13,113 nucleotides of DNA from Legionellales bacterium UBA4759 (GTDB lineage: Bacteria > Pseudomonadota > Gammaproteobacteria > Legionellales > Legionellaceae): contig DHHZ01000115.1 in the NCBI GenBank assembly GCA_002403515.1, forward strand, positions 11,651-24,763. Direction: 5' to 3'. Position 1 is the stretch's first letter. Each line of letters begins with the position of its first letter. Below the pieces are notes generated by a model. The model saw nothing but the letters and a program-made list of their open reading frames with translations. It was not told the origin of the DNA and did not search any database. The position numbers were made by a program, and so were the translations under genes. Positions 1 to 7,152 of this stretch are shown piece after piece.

Positions 1-311
1 CCGATGCTCCAGCATGGATGAGTAATTCAACAGTGAAATTTAAATATGGAGCTCCCCAAGAGCTTGTTAAACAAGTTGTAAGTAAAAATGGTATATTTTC
101 AGCTAAGGGCAAAGCTGGAACAGTACTATTTTTTGATGGGAATTTGTTCCATGCATCTGGTGTGAATTTATCGCCTTATGATCGAAAAGTAATTTTAATT
201 ACCTACAATAGGGTTGATAATGCTTTGGAACCAAATCGAATTCCGAGGCCCGAATTCATTGCCAATAGTGATTCAACACCCTTGAATCCTTCGGATGATA
301 AGTTATTTTAG
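1..311 (+). CDS. EctD-like/PhyH-family 2-oxoglutarate dioxygenase, C-terminal fragment
   Basis: The reading frame is open from the left edge (codons from position 3) to a TAG stop at 309-311, so only about the last 102 residues are present. The fragment has the end of the double-stranded beta-helix core of Fe(II)/2-oxoglutarate oxygenases: GTVLFFDGNLFHAS followed by SPYDRKVILITYNRVDNAL and RPEFIA. In this family the His of the NLFH segment would be the distal iron ligand, and the Arg of YDRK would bind the 2-oxoglutarate carboxylate. The LFFD-N-H and YN-V-NAL pattern and the RPEFIA tail resemble ectoine hydroxylase EctD, but the substrate cannot be read from this end. The HxD iron ligands lie outside the window. 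The Met codon at 18 is internal and not the real start. The gene converges on gltA. Confidence 0.8.
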   Translation, partial: DAPAWMSNSTVKFKYGAPQELVKQVVSKNGIFSAKGKAGTVLFFDGNLFHASGVNLSPYDRKVILITYNRVDNALEPNRIPRPEFIANSDSTPLNPSDDKLF

Positions 312-396
312 TTGGCACAAGGCACTCTTTAACTTTCTTAACATGAGCGCCCCTTGGTTTGAAAAAAGTTTCAGTTTTCAATCTGGTCTTTGAGTT

Positions 397-422
397 AAAA
401 AAACGCCAGATATCTGGCGTTT
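397..422 (-). terminator. Intrinsic terminator of gltA
   Basis: A perfect inverted repeat at 401-422 (core ACGCCAGATATCTGGCGT) starts 8 bases beyond the gltA stop. Read on the minus strand it is followed by seven T (the complement of A at 397-403), which is the classic Rho-independent layout. On the plus strand only three T follow before AAATTATTT, so it may also end the dioxygenase transcript, less efficiently. Confidence 0.88.
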
Positions 423-429
423 AAATTAT

Positions 430-1686
430 TTAAGGAACGTTTCGTTCTTTTTCACCCATGTATAACTGGCGAGGACGACCAATTTTTGAGGAACTTGAAG
501 TCATTTCAAACCATTGCGCCATCCAGCCAGATGTTCTGGCAAGAGCAAATATCACTGTAAACATGGTGGTTGGAATGCCAACTGCACTTAAGGTAATACC
601 TGAATAGAAATCAATATTTGGATAAAGCTTTCTTTCAACGAAATAATTATCTTCTAAGGCAATTCTTTCTAATTCCATAGCCAATTTAAATAAAGGATTG
701 TCGTGTGCACCAACGGCATCTAATACGTCATGACAAATTTTTCTCATCACAGTGGCGCGTGGGTCATAATTTTTATAAACACGATGTCCAAAGCCCATTA
801 AACGGAAAGGATCATTTTTATCTTTAGCTTTTTCTAAATATTCTGGAATTTTAGCAATATCACCAATTTGTTTGAGCATGTTCAGACATGCTTCATTGGC
901 GCCACCATGTGCAGGTCCCCATAATGCAGCAATACCTGCAGCAACAGCAGCATAAGGGTCTGTGCCTGTTGAGCCTGCCAAACGTACTGTTGAAGTCGAG
1001 GCATTTTGTTCATGGTCAGCATGCAAGGTGAAAATGACATCCAATGCATGGGCTAGGGTTTGATGAGGTTTCTTACCAAAAACCATATAAAGAAAGTTTT
1101 CAGCATAACTTAATGAGGTATCTGGTTGGATAATGGTTTCACCAATACTGTGGCGATAACACATGGCTGAAAGGGTTGGAATTTTAGCAATCAATTCGAT
1201 ACAAGCTTTTTCTCGGTGCGCAGGGTTATTAGCATCATAATTTAAATTGTGAATAGCCGATAATGCACCCACTAAACTAATTAGCATACCCATGGGGTGC
1301 GCATTTTTAGGAAGTGTGTTCAATAGAGATAAAATAGACTCATCAACGGTTGCGTTTGCTTTGACTTTTGCTTCGAAAGCTTCTTTTTGTTTGGCATCGG
1401 GTAAGTCACCATAAACCAGGGCATAAGCAACGTCTAGAAAATGTTTTTTTTCAGCGAGTTGGTTAATGGGGTAACCACGGTGTAATAATACACCTTTTTC
1501 ACCATTGATGTAGGTAATTTTGGATTCGCACGATGCTGTTGACATAAAACCTGGATCAAATGTAAATGCTCCCTGGTTCCCTAGAGTACTGATATCAATC
1601 ACTTGTTTACCGAGTGTTGGGGTATAAATAGGGAGTTCAAAAGCGGGTTGATTATCCCAGCCAATATGTGCAGTTTTGTCGACCAT
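430..1686 (-). CDS. gltA: Citrate synthase, type II (hexameric)
   Basis: Condenses acetyl-CoA with oxaloacetate to form citrate, the entry step of the TCA cycle, in the cytoplasm. The 418 residues align along their whole length with E. coli GltA (427 residues). Visible blocks are FTFDPGFMSTASCESKITYI (41-60), LHADHEQNASTSTVR (221-235), LWGPAHGGANEA, GFGHRVYKNYDPRA and KLYPNIDFYSG. The catalytic triad is His260, His301 and Asp359, matching E. coli His264, His305 and Asp362. The start at 1686 is supported by AGGTAA about 7 bases upstream on the minus strand and by N-terminal alignment. A strong promoter lies at 1726-1754 and a terminator at 397-422, so it looks monocistronic. It is divergent from gyrA, and nothing appears truncated. 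Confidence 0.98.
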   Translation of the reverse strand: MVDKTAHIGWDNQPAFELPIYTPTLGKQVIDISTLGNQGAFTFDPGFMSTASCESKITYINGEKGVLLHRGYPINQLAEKKHFLDVAYALVYGDLPDAKQKEAFEAKVKANATVDESILSLLNTLPKNAHPMGMLISLVGALSAIHNLNYDANNPAHREKACIELIAKIPTLSAMCYRHSIGETIIQPDTSLSYAENFLYMVFGKKPHQTLAHALDVIFTLHADHEQNASTSTVRLAGSTGTDPYAAVAAGIAALWGPAHGGANEACLNMLKQIGDIAKIPEYLEKAKDKNDPFRLMGFGHRVYKNYDPRATVMRKICHDVLDAVGAHDNPLFKLAMELERIALEDNYFVERKLYPNIDFYSGITLSAVGIPTTMFTVIFALARTSGWMAQWFEMTSSSSKIGRPRQLYMGEKERNVP

Positions 1687-1725
1687 AATATTACCTAATT
1701 TTAATCATCATTTTATTTATGATGA

Positions 1726-1754
1726 ACTATATAGAAATGTTGGCTTGTCGTCAA
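1726..1754 (-). promoter_or_regulatory. Sigma-70 promoter of gltA
   Basis: On the minus strand, TTGACG (1754-1749) is followed after exactly 17 bases by TATAGT (1731-1726). Predicted transcription start is near 1719, leaving a leader of about 33 bases before the ATG. A small dyad, TCATCA (1705-1710) and TGATGA (1720-1725), sits at the predicted start point and could be a leader hairpin or an operator. Confidence 0.8.
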
Positions 1755-1888
1755 TTTTTTGTGGGTTTTTTATGTACATTTTTGTTGGTGATGTGTTCAT
1801 GACAAGTATGGATTGTTTTTTTGTTGAAAAAATTCATTTTGTACTAGACCGTTGGAAGTTTGGAATATAGTTTTTTAAATGCTTTGGG

Positions 1889-1899
1889 TATGCTAGACT
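1889..1899 (+). promoter_or_regulatory. Candidate extended -10 promoter of gyrA
   Basis: TATGCTAGACT contains TG-N-TAGACT, an extended -10, with the hexamer at 1894-1899. It is 44 bases upstream of the gyrA ATG. The -35 position (about 1871-1876) is only a T run, so recognition would rely on the extended -10. The rest of 1687-1942 holds the gltA promoter and no convincing gene. Confidence 0.45.
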
Positions 1900-1942
1900 A
1901 AGGCAATTCAGATATCATTCAGAGCCGAAAAAAGGATATTCA

Positions 1943-4522
1943 ATGACCACTCAAGATCACGAGATTATTCCCATCAATATTGAGCAGGAGCTAAAACAAT
2001 CTTACCTCGATTACGCCATGAGCGTTATTGTAGGGCGTGCTTTACCAGATGCCCGTGATGGTTTGAAGCCTGTACACCGTCGTGTATTGTACGCGATGCA
2101 AGAGCTGGGAAATGATTACAATAAACCCTATAAAAAATCTGCTCGTGTGGTGGGGGATGTGATTGGTAAATACCATCCACATGGTGATACCGCCGTCTAT
2201 GATACCATGGTCCGTATGGCACAACCTTTTTCAATGCGTTATCTATTAGTAGATGGGCAGGGTAACTTTGGTTCGGTTGATGGTGACGCGCCAGCTGCAA
2301 TGCGTTACACCGAGGTCAGAATGACCCGTCTGGCTCATGCTTTAATGGCTGATTTAGAAAAAAACACTGTTGATTTTGTGCCTAACTACGATGGCACAGA
2401 ACAAGCGCCAGCAGTATTACCTACCCGTATTCCCAACTTATTGGTTAATGGCTCATCAGGTATCGCAGTCGGTATGGCAACCAATATTCCGCCTCATAAT
2501 TTAAATGAAGTTATTTCTGCTTGTTTAGCTTTACTTGAAAATCCCAATTTAACCATTGATGAGTTAATTCAATTTATTCCAGGCCCAGATTTTCCAACCG
2601 CGGCAATCATCAATGGCCGTGCTGGAATTTTAGAAGCCTATCGAACAGGTCGCGGACGTGTTGTTGTGCGAGCAAGAACTAGTTTTGAAACCGACGAGGA
2701 CAATGGTCGAGTTTCTATTATTGTTCATGAGTTGCCTTATCAAGTGAATAAGGCGCGTTTGATTGAAAAAATCGCGGAACTGGTTCGTGAAAAACGTGTC
2801 GAAGGCATTGTAGGCTTACGTGATGAGTCCGATAAACAAGGTATGCGCGTGGTTGTTGAAATCAAACGCGGCGAATTACCCGATGTGATATTAAATAATC
2901 TATACGCACACACACAAATGCAAACTGTATTTGGTATGAATATGGTGGCATTAATCGATGGTCAGCCCGGTACTTTAAATCTTAAAGAGATGCTGGACTG
3001 TTTCTTAAAACATCGTCGTGAAGTTGTGACTCGTCGTTCTATTTTCGAACTTGAAAAAGCACGTGCACGTGCACATATTTTAGAAGGTTTAGCCGTTGCA
3101 TTGGCCAATATTGATGAAATGATCGAGCTCATCAAGCAAGCCAAAAATCCCCAAGAAGCTAAACAAAACATGATGGAAAAATATTGGTCATTGAAAAACA
3201 TTGGCCCTATTTTAGAAAAAGTTCGCACCAATTTACCTGCACACATGAGTGCAGAGATGAATATCGATTTAAACAAAGGTGGGTATCATTTATCTGCTGA
3301 ACAAGCCCAAGCGATTTTAGATTTAAGATTACATCGTTTAACAGCGCTTGAACAAGAGAAAATCTTTGGTGAATTAGACCTTTTAGCTCAAGAAATGCAG
3401 CGTTTATTAGAAATCCTCAATTCACCTGTACGTTTACGGGAAGTGATTTCTACAGAATTAAAAGAAGCTGTTGCACAATTTGGTGATGAACGCCGTACTG
3501 AAATTATTGATAGCCAAGAAGATTTAAGTCTTGAAGATTTAATTTCTCAAGAAGATGTAGTGGTTACTTTATCACATCAAGGCTATGTAAAATATCAACC
3601 ATTGGATGTTTACCAATCGCAACGCCGAGGTGGTAAAGGTAAAATGGCGGCTTCTGTGAAAGAAGAAGATTTTGTCAGTCGTTTGGTGATTGCCAATACG
3701 CACGATACTTTATTGTGTTTCTCAAATCATGGTCGTGTCTACTGGCTTAAAGTTTACCAATTGCCAGAGGCCCAGCGCACAGCGCGAGGTCGCCCAATTA
3801 TTAATATTCTGCCACTCAAAGAAGGTGAGAGCATTAATGCCATGCTGCCAATTAAAAATTACGACAGCGGACAGTTTGTGGTGATGGCAACCAAAGCCGG
3901 GGTCATTAAAAAAGTAACCCTCGACGCCTTTAGTCGACCACGTCAAAGCGGTATTATCGCCATCGATCTCGATGAAGGCGACTTATTGATGGGTGTTGGA
4001 TTAACCGATGGTCAAAAAGATTTAATGTTATTCTCCGATGCGGGTAAAGTCATTCGATTTGCTGAGCATTTGGTTCGTCCGATGGGTCGCTCTGCACGTG
4101 GTGTGCGTGCAATTCGTTTGGGTGAAGGTCAAACCATGATATCTCTGGTTGTAGTGACCTCCAATGATACCATTTTAACAGCAACAGAGCTTGGCTTTGG
4201 AAAACGTACCGCCATTGATGAATACCGTATCACAGGTCGTGGTGGTCAAGGTGTGATTTCTATTCAGGTCAATGAGCGAAATGGTCATGTGATTCGAGCT
4301 TTACAGGTTTCAGAACAAGATGAGGTGATGTTAATCACTGATAAAGGTACTTTGGTACGCTTCAAGGTGAAAGAATTGTCTGTCATTGGCCGTAATACCC
4401 AAGGTGTGCGCTTAATTTCCCTTGCACCTGGTGAAAAAGTTGTGGGTATGCAGCGAATTGAAGAAATTCAAGAAGAAGGTGAAGAACTTGAATCTGACCT
4501 TGAGTCAAGCGATGAAGCTTAG
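1943..4522 (+). CDS. gyrA: DNA gyrase subunit A
   Basis: Breakage-reunion subunit of DNA gyrase, the ATP-driven type II topoisomerase that introduces negative supercoils with GyrB. The 859 residues are close to the 875 of E. coli. The winged-helix/tower region contains KYHPHGDTAVYDT (77-88) and AAMRYTEVRM, with Tyr122 as the DNA-linking tyrosine. Residues 83 and 87 are Thr and Asp. The coiled-coil dimer region follows at about 365-490. The C-terminal DNA-wrapping pinwheel starts near 530 and carries the GyrA box QRRGGKG at 560-566, which identifies gyrase rather than topoisomerase IV. The tail is acidic. AAGGA at 1932-1936 lies 6 bases before the ATG. The 3' end overlaps serC by 11 bases. Confidence 0.99.
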   Translation: MTTQDHEIIPINIEQELKQSYLDYAMSVIVGRALPDARDGLKPVHRRVLYAMQELGNDYNKPYKKSARVVGDVIGKYHPHGDTAVYDTMVRMAQPFSMRYLLVDGQGNFGSVDGDAPAAMRYTEVRMTRLAHALMADLEKNTVDFVPNYDGTEQAPAVLPTRIPNLLVNGSSGIAVGMATNIPPHNLNEVISACLALLENPNLTIDELIQFIPGPDFPTAAIINGRAGILEAYRTGRGRVVVRARTSFETDEDNGRVSIIVHELPYQVNKARLIEKIAELVREKRVEGIVGLRDESDKQGMRVVVEIKRGELPDVILNNLYAHTQMQTVFGMNMVALIDGQPGTLNLKEMLDCFLKHRREVVTRRSIFELEKARARAHILEGLAVALANIDEMIELIKQAKNPQEAKQNMMEKYWSLKNIGPILEKVRTNLPAHMSAEMNIDLNKGGYHLSAEQAQAILDLRLHRLTALEQEKIFGELDLLAQEMQRLLEILNSPVRLREVISTELKEAVAQFGDERRTEIIDSQEDLSLEDLISQEDVVVTLSHQGYVKYQPLDVYQSQRRGGKGKMAASVKEEDFVSRLVIANTHDTLLCFSNHGRVYWLKVYQLPEAQRTARGRPIINILPLKEGESINAMLPIKNYDSGQFVVMATKAGVIKKVTLDAFSRPRQSGIIAIDLDEGDLLMGVGLTDGQKDLMLFSDAGKVIRFAEHLVRPMGRSARGVRAIRLGEGQTMISLVVVTSNDTILTATELGFGKRTAIDEYRITGRGGQGVISIQVNERNGHVIRALQVSEQDEVMLITDKGTLVRFKVKELSVIGRNTQGVRLISLAPGEKVVGMQRIEEIQEEGEELESDLESSDEA

Positions 4523-5597
4523 AGGGTATTATTTTGGTGCAGGGCCCGCCATGTTGCCAGAGGAAATCCTGTTGCAAGCGCAACAGGATTTAATCAACTG
4601 GCAGGGCTCGGGTGTTTCAATCCTAGAAGTAGGGCACCGCACTGAAGCTTTTATGGCACTACTCTCTGAAACAGAATTGTTAGTTCGAAAAATCTTAAAT
4701 GTGCCAGAAAATTACTCTGTTTTGTTTTTAGGTGGCTCGGCACGTTTACAATTTGGCGCTATTCCTGCAAATATTCTGCAATCAGGCGAAAAAGCAGCGC
4801 ATATTATTACTGGAACTTGGTCTGAGCTTGCTTGTCAAGAAGCAAAAAAACTCTTCCCTGAGTCTACTTATGGTGTGGGTTCATCTGAGTCTTGTCATTT
4901 TACGGATATTCCCGATAACTTTGAGAATTTACAAAAAAATACCAAATATTTGTATTTTTGCCCCAATGAAACCATCCATGGTGTGCGATTTTACCCACCA
5001 CCTATGATGAATGAAATACCATGGGTCGCAGACATGACTTCTTGCTTGTTTAGTGAACCCATCGATGTCTCTCAATATGGTTTAATTTTTGCAGGGGCTC
5101 AAAAAAACATTGCCAATGCAGGCATGACTTTGGTGATTGTAAGCAATGATTGGTTGGAGCAGGCTCCAAACCATACAATTCCGACTATGATTGATTTCAG
5201 AACCCATGCCAAAAATAAATCGCTTTATGCAACACCACCGACTTTTAATTGTTATCTTGCCAATCTCATGATGAAGTGGATTTTAAAACAAGGCGGGCTT
5301 GAGGCACTTCACGGAGTTAATCAACAAAAAGCCAAAAACCTATATCAATTTCTTGAAAAATCCAACGCTTATCATGCACTGGTAGCACCACGCGCGCGTT
5401 CACTGATGAATGTTTGTTTCTCATCTGGTGATAGTAAAAAAGATGAATTACTCATTCAAAAAGCTGAAGAATCTGGATTGTATGGATTAAAAGGGCATCG
5501 CGTGTTAGGTGGTCTTAGAGCAAGTCTTTACAATGCCATGTCTCTAGAAGGGGTGGAGAGACTCATTGATTTTCTAATTCAAGAAGAGAAAATATAG
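4512..5597 (+). CDS. serC: Phosphoserine aminotransferase
   Basis: PLP enzyme that transaminates 3-phosphohydroxypyruvate with glutamate to give phosphoserine; it also acts in PLP biosynthesis on the 4-phosphothreonine precursor. From the ATG at 4512 it has 361 residues, against 362 in E. coli, and begins MKLRGYYFGAGPAMLPEE as the family does. An upstream in-frame Met at 4422 would add 30 residues encoded inside gyrA and is not used here. Key residues are His41-Arg42, Trp103, Asp174 (VADMTSC) and the Schiff-base Lys198 (FAGAQKN), matching E. coli numbering at 174 and 198. The start overlaps the last 11 bases of gyrA and has no good Shine-Dalgarno, suggesting translational coupling. A perfect hairpin lies in the coding start (4564-4591). 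No terminator follows. Confidence 0.97.
   Translation: MKLRGYYFGAGPAMLPEEILLQAQQDLINWQGSGVSILEVGHRTEAFMALLSETELLVRKILNVPENYSVLFLGGSARLQFGAIPANILQSGEKAAHIITGTWSELACQEAKKLFPESTYGVGSSESCHFTDIPDNFENLQKNTKYLYFCPNETIHGVRFYPPPMMNEIPWVADMTSCLFSEPIDVSQYGLIFAGAQKNIANAGMTLVIVSNDWLEQAPNHTIPTMIDFRTHAKNKSLYATPPTFNCYLANLMMKWILKQGGLEALHGVNQQKAKNLYQFLEKSNAYHALVAPRARSLMNVCFSSGDSKKDELLIQKAEESGLYGLKGHRVLGGLRASLYNAMSLEGVERLIDFLIQEEKI
4564..4591 (+). repeat. Perfect 12-bp inverted repeat inside serC
   Basis: AAATCCTGTTGC (4564-4575) and GCAACAGGATTT (4580-4591) are exact reverse complements; with a strict 12-bp pairing the loop is the four bases 4576-4579. The hairpin lies 52 bases after the serC ATG and covers codons for about residues 18-27. 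No T tract follows, so it is not a standard terminator. Its role is unknown. Confidence 0.8.
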
Positions 5598-5603
5598 GCC
5601 TAT

Positions 5604-5633
5604 TTGTAAAAAAACAGATCTTTGTGTTATAAT
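5604..5633 (+). promoter_or_regulatory. Sigma-70 promoter of the 203-residue orphan gene
   Basis: TTGTAA (5604-5609) is followed after 18 bases by a perfect TATAAT (5628-5633), which is also preceded by TG-N as an extended -10. The predicted start near 5640 leaves a leader of about 17-20 bases. GTGT (5624-5627) and ACAC (5637-5640) flank the -10 as a short dyad that could be an operator or chance. Confidence 0.75.
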
Positions 5634-5656
5634 GATACACATCAATTCATAGGTAT

Positions 5657-6268
5657 ATGATGATGACCCCTGATCTGATATTGTATCGTTATTTGGTCAC
5701 TCGAAATTTTTGTCGGGTATTAAAGTCTCCGGCATTGATTCTTTTTGCTCTCAAGAGTTATCAGCAAATTGAACGCGTAGAACTTTCAGAAGATAATCCT
5801 GCAAAAACCCTAAAAAACTTGCAAAGCATGTTTGCCAATAGCTCCGTGAAAACCACTCGAGATTCTGGAAAGTATATTGATACAAACTCAATAACTGACA
5901 TGCCGGAATATAAAAAGGCATACTTTGATGCGATTGCATTTTATTTATGTGACAAGGTCATGACTAGCCGCCTTATCAACCCAGACTTTTCAGAAGCTGA
6001 AATTTATGAGTTTCAAGACTTGAATCAATTTTTATTGAAAGAACTTCAAATTTTGCTTCGCAAGGAAGTATTAAAAATTCAAGACAAAACAGATTTTCGT
6101 TTTGATGAATCCGTGCCAGTGGATTACAAAAAAGAAAAGGATATATTTGAGAGTCAATATTTCAAATTATCTGTCCTTGAAACCATATACATTTATATCT
6201 TGAAATTTATTCATTATGTCAGTTCTTGTTGTCGCCAAAGTAATAATAAAGTAAGCCCTACTATGTAA
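5657..6268 (+). CDS. Unrecognised 203-residue protein with hydrophobic C-terminal segment
   Basis: I do not recognise a family. The protein has an Arg/Leu-rich N-terminus (about 8-33), a polar Ser/Thr/Lys stretch (50-82), a mostly helical charged middle (85-142), then DYKKEKDIFESQYF (156-169). A hydrophobic, tyrosine-rich segment follows at about 171-189, ending in Cys191-Cys192 and a short polar tail. That segment could be a C-terminal membrane anchor or an amphipathic helix; there is no N-terminal signal peptide. The start is ATGATGATG, giving three tandem candidates (5657, 5660, 5663). AGG at 5651-5653 is only 3 bases from the first, so 5660 or 5663 is better spaced. The gene has its own strong promoter, converges on the barrel gene, and sits in a spot usually held by housekeeping genes, so it looks like an accessory, possibly acquired, gene. 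Confidence 0.72.
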   Translation: MMMTPDLILYRYLVTRNFCRVLKSPALILFALKSYQQIERVELSEDNPAKTLKNLQSMFANSSVKTTRDSGKYIDTNSITDMPEYKKAYFDAIAFYLCDKVMTSRLINPDFSEAEIYEFQDLNQFLLKELQILLRKEVLKIQDKTDFRFDESVPVDYKKEKDIFESQYFKLSVLETIYIYILKFIHYVSSCCRQSNNKVSPTM

Positions 6269-6298
6269 TCAATATCTGCACAGGAGCAGATATTGATT
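6267..6298. terminator. Hairpin between convergent genes, possible bidirectional terminator
   Basis: A 13-bp perfect stem (6267-6279 with 6286-6298) encloses a 6-base loop (ACAGGA). It overlaps the stop codon of the orphan gene and ends 10 bases before the stop of the convergent barrel gene. Neither strand has a proper T tract after the stem, so it could instead protect mRNA 3' ends or act as a weak terminator. Confidence 0.5.
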
Positions 6299-6307
6299 GA
6301 TTTGAAA

Positions 6308-7084
6308 CTATTGATCAACTTTATAAGATAATTGAATGAAAAACTCATTCGCTTGAACCGTTCCAGTCCAATTGGGCGCAGTATCTGTTGTATTGATAAT
6401 ATAAGAGTTTCCAGAAAATCTGCCGCCATTATAGTAGCGATATCCCGCTCCAAGATTAAAATTTGATTCATTATAAAAATTTACGCCCGCACTCAATTGC
6501 CAAGCAAGACTTGTCACAAGATTTGTGGCTTCGATAGCTTTAACCATGCCAGTCGATAAAATTGAGTGAAAGTTATAGACAGTATTTAATCCAACGCCTA
6601 GACCACCACCAATAAATGGTTGAATAAATAAGCCTCTTATTAACTCTAAATTAAGGGTATTAGAATAGCTTCCACCATGCAAATAGGCATTCCACATTAT
6701 AGAGTTACTTTGAACATCAAAATATCGAGTTTTATTGCCATTAAAAAATATAGTATTAACAGCAGTTGAGGTTTGATATTTGCTGTAATGATAAGAAGGT
6801 CGATAGATAAATTCAAAATCTGAACTGATGATTTTAGATAAATTATAACCTAGAGCTGCAGAATAAATAGCAGATTGGCCGATATTGCCATTGTAGCCTT
6901 GGGGAGATGCATCCCAATAAACAGGATTAGGATTATCAATGCCAGCAGACATGGAATAACTTCCGCCACTACCGAGTTTAAAATAAAGTGAGGTATTAAA
7001 TTGGTCAGTATTAGCCATAGTGCCAGCAAAAATACTAGAAGTACCAAAGCACAATAACTTTATTGTATTTTTTATAGAAATCAT
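6308..7084 (-). CDS. Outer-membrane beta-barrel protein with signal peptide
   Basis: From the ATG at 7084 the protein has 258 residues. An in-frame Met at 7108 is upstream, but AAGGA with 7-base spacing precedes 7084 and the signal peptide then begins properly as MISIKNTIKLLCFGTSSIFA, with likely cleavage near GTMA/N. The mature part is rich in Gly, Asn, Ser, Tyr and Phe in alternating amphipathic strands (SLYFKLGSGGSYSMSAG, FIQPFIGGGLGVGLNTVY, WQLSAGVNFY, FNLGAGYRYYNGGRF) and ends with a strand (EFFIQLSYKV). This is typical of small OmpA/opacity-type barrels, which are numerous in Legionellales. The exact function (adhesin, porin or structural) cannot be read. The last residue is Gln rather than the usual Phe, slightly atypical for a BAM signal. 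It is transcribed from its own promoter, divergent from cmk. Confidence 0.82.
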   Translation of the reverse strand: MISIKNTIKLLCFGTSSIFAGTMANTDQFNTSLYFKLGSGGSYSMSAGIDNPNPVYWDASPQGYNGNIGQSAIYSAALGYNLSKIISSDFEFIYRPSYHYSKYQTSTAVNTIFFNGNKTRYFDVQSNSIMWNAYLHGGSYSNTLNLELIRGLFIQPFIGGGLGVGLNTVYNFHSILSTGMVKAIEATNLVTSLAWQLSAGVNFYNESNFNLGAGYRYYNGGRFSGNSYIINTTDTAPNWTGTVQANEFFIQLSYKVDQ

Positions 7085-7121
7085 AGTTTCATCCTTGATA
7101 TACATCATTGTTGATTTGCCA

Positions 7122-7127
7122 TATAAT
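7122..7127 (+). promoter_or_regulatory. Candidate -10 of a divergent cmk promoter
   Basis: TATAAT on the plus strand overlaps the -10 of the divergent barrel gene by five bases. The implied start near 7134 would be about 19 bases upstream of the cmk ATG. No convincing -35 is present at 16-18 bases (7099-7104 reads TATACA), so this is a partial match. Confidence 0.4.
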
Positions 7128-7151
7128 AGAAGTTTTTTGGGTAGTTGGCAA
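7123..7151 (-). promoter_or_regulatory. Sigma-70 promoter of the beta-barrel gene
   Basis: On the minus strand TTGCCA (7151-7146) and TATTAT (7128-7123) are separated by exactly 17 bases. The predicted start near 7116 gives a leader of about 32 bases with a good ribosome site. The -35 hexamer ends one base before the cmk ATG, so this promoter occupies the cmk leader. Confidence 0.75.
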
Positions 7152-7152
7152 A

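Noticed and set aside
1676..1870. 64-residue frame on the plus strand between gltA and gyrA
   Set aside because: It begins inside gltA, crosses the gltA promoter, has no ribosome site and shows a composition expected of AT-rich intergenic DNA.
2025..3276. Several minus-strand frames inside gyrA
   Set aside because: They lie wholly within a conserved gene, lack ribosome sites and show no recognisable protein features.
4422..4511. Upstream Met for serC adding 30 residues
   Set aside because: The extension is encoded within gyrA in another frame, has no SerC homology, and the 361-residue form matches the family length.
5154..5169. Small inverted repeat TTGGAG-CAGG-CTCCAA in serC
   Set aside because: Only six base pairs, in coding sequence, with no T tract or special location; expected by chance.
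5624..5640. GTGT/ACAC dyad around the orphan gene's -10 as an operator
   Set aside because: Four-base arms are too short to claim a regulator site; noted only with the promoter.
7085..7108. Upstream Met for the beta-barrel protein
   Set aside because: It would put eight charged or polar residues before the signal peptide, and AAGGA is well spaced only for the ATG at 7084.
7108..7152. Upstream Met for cmk adding 15 residues
   Set aside because: The extra residues have no homology and cover both divergent -10 elements.
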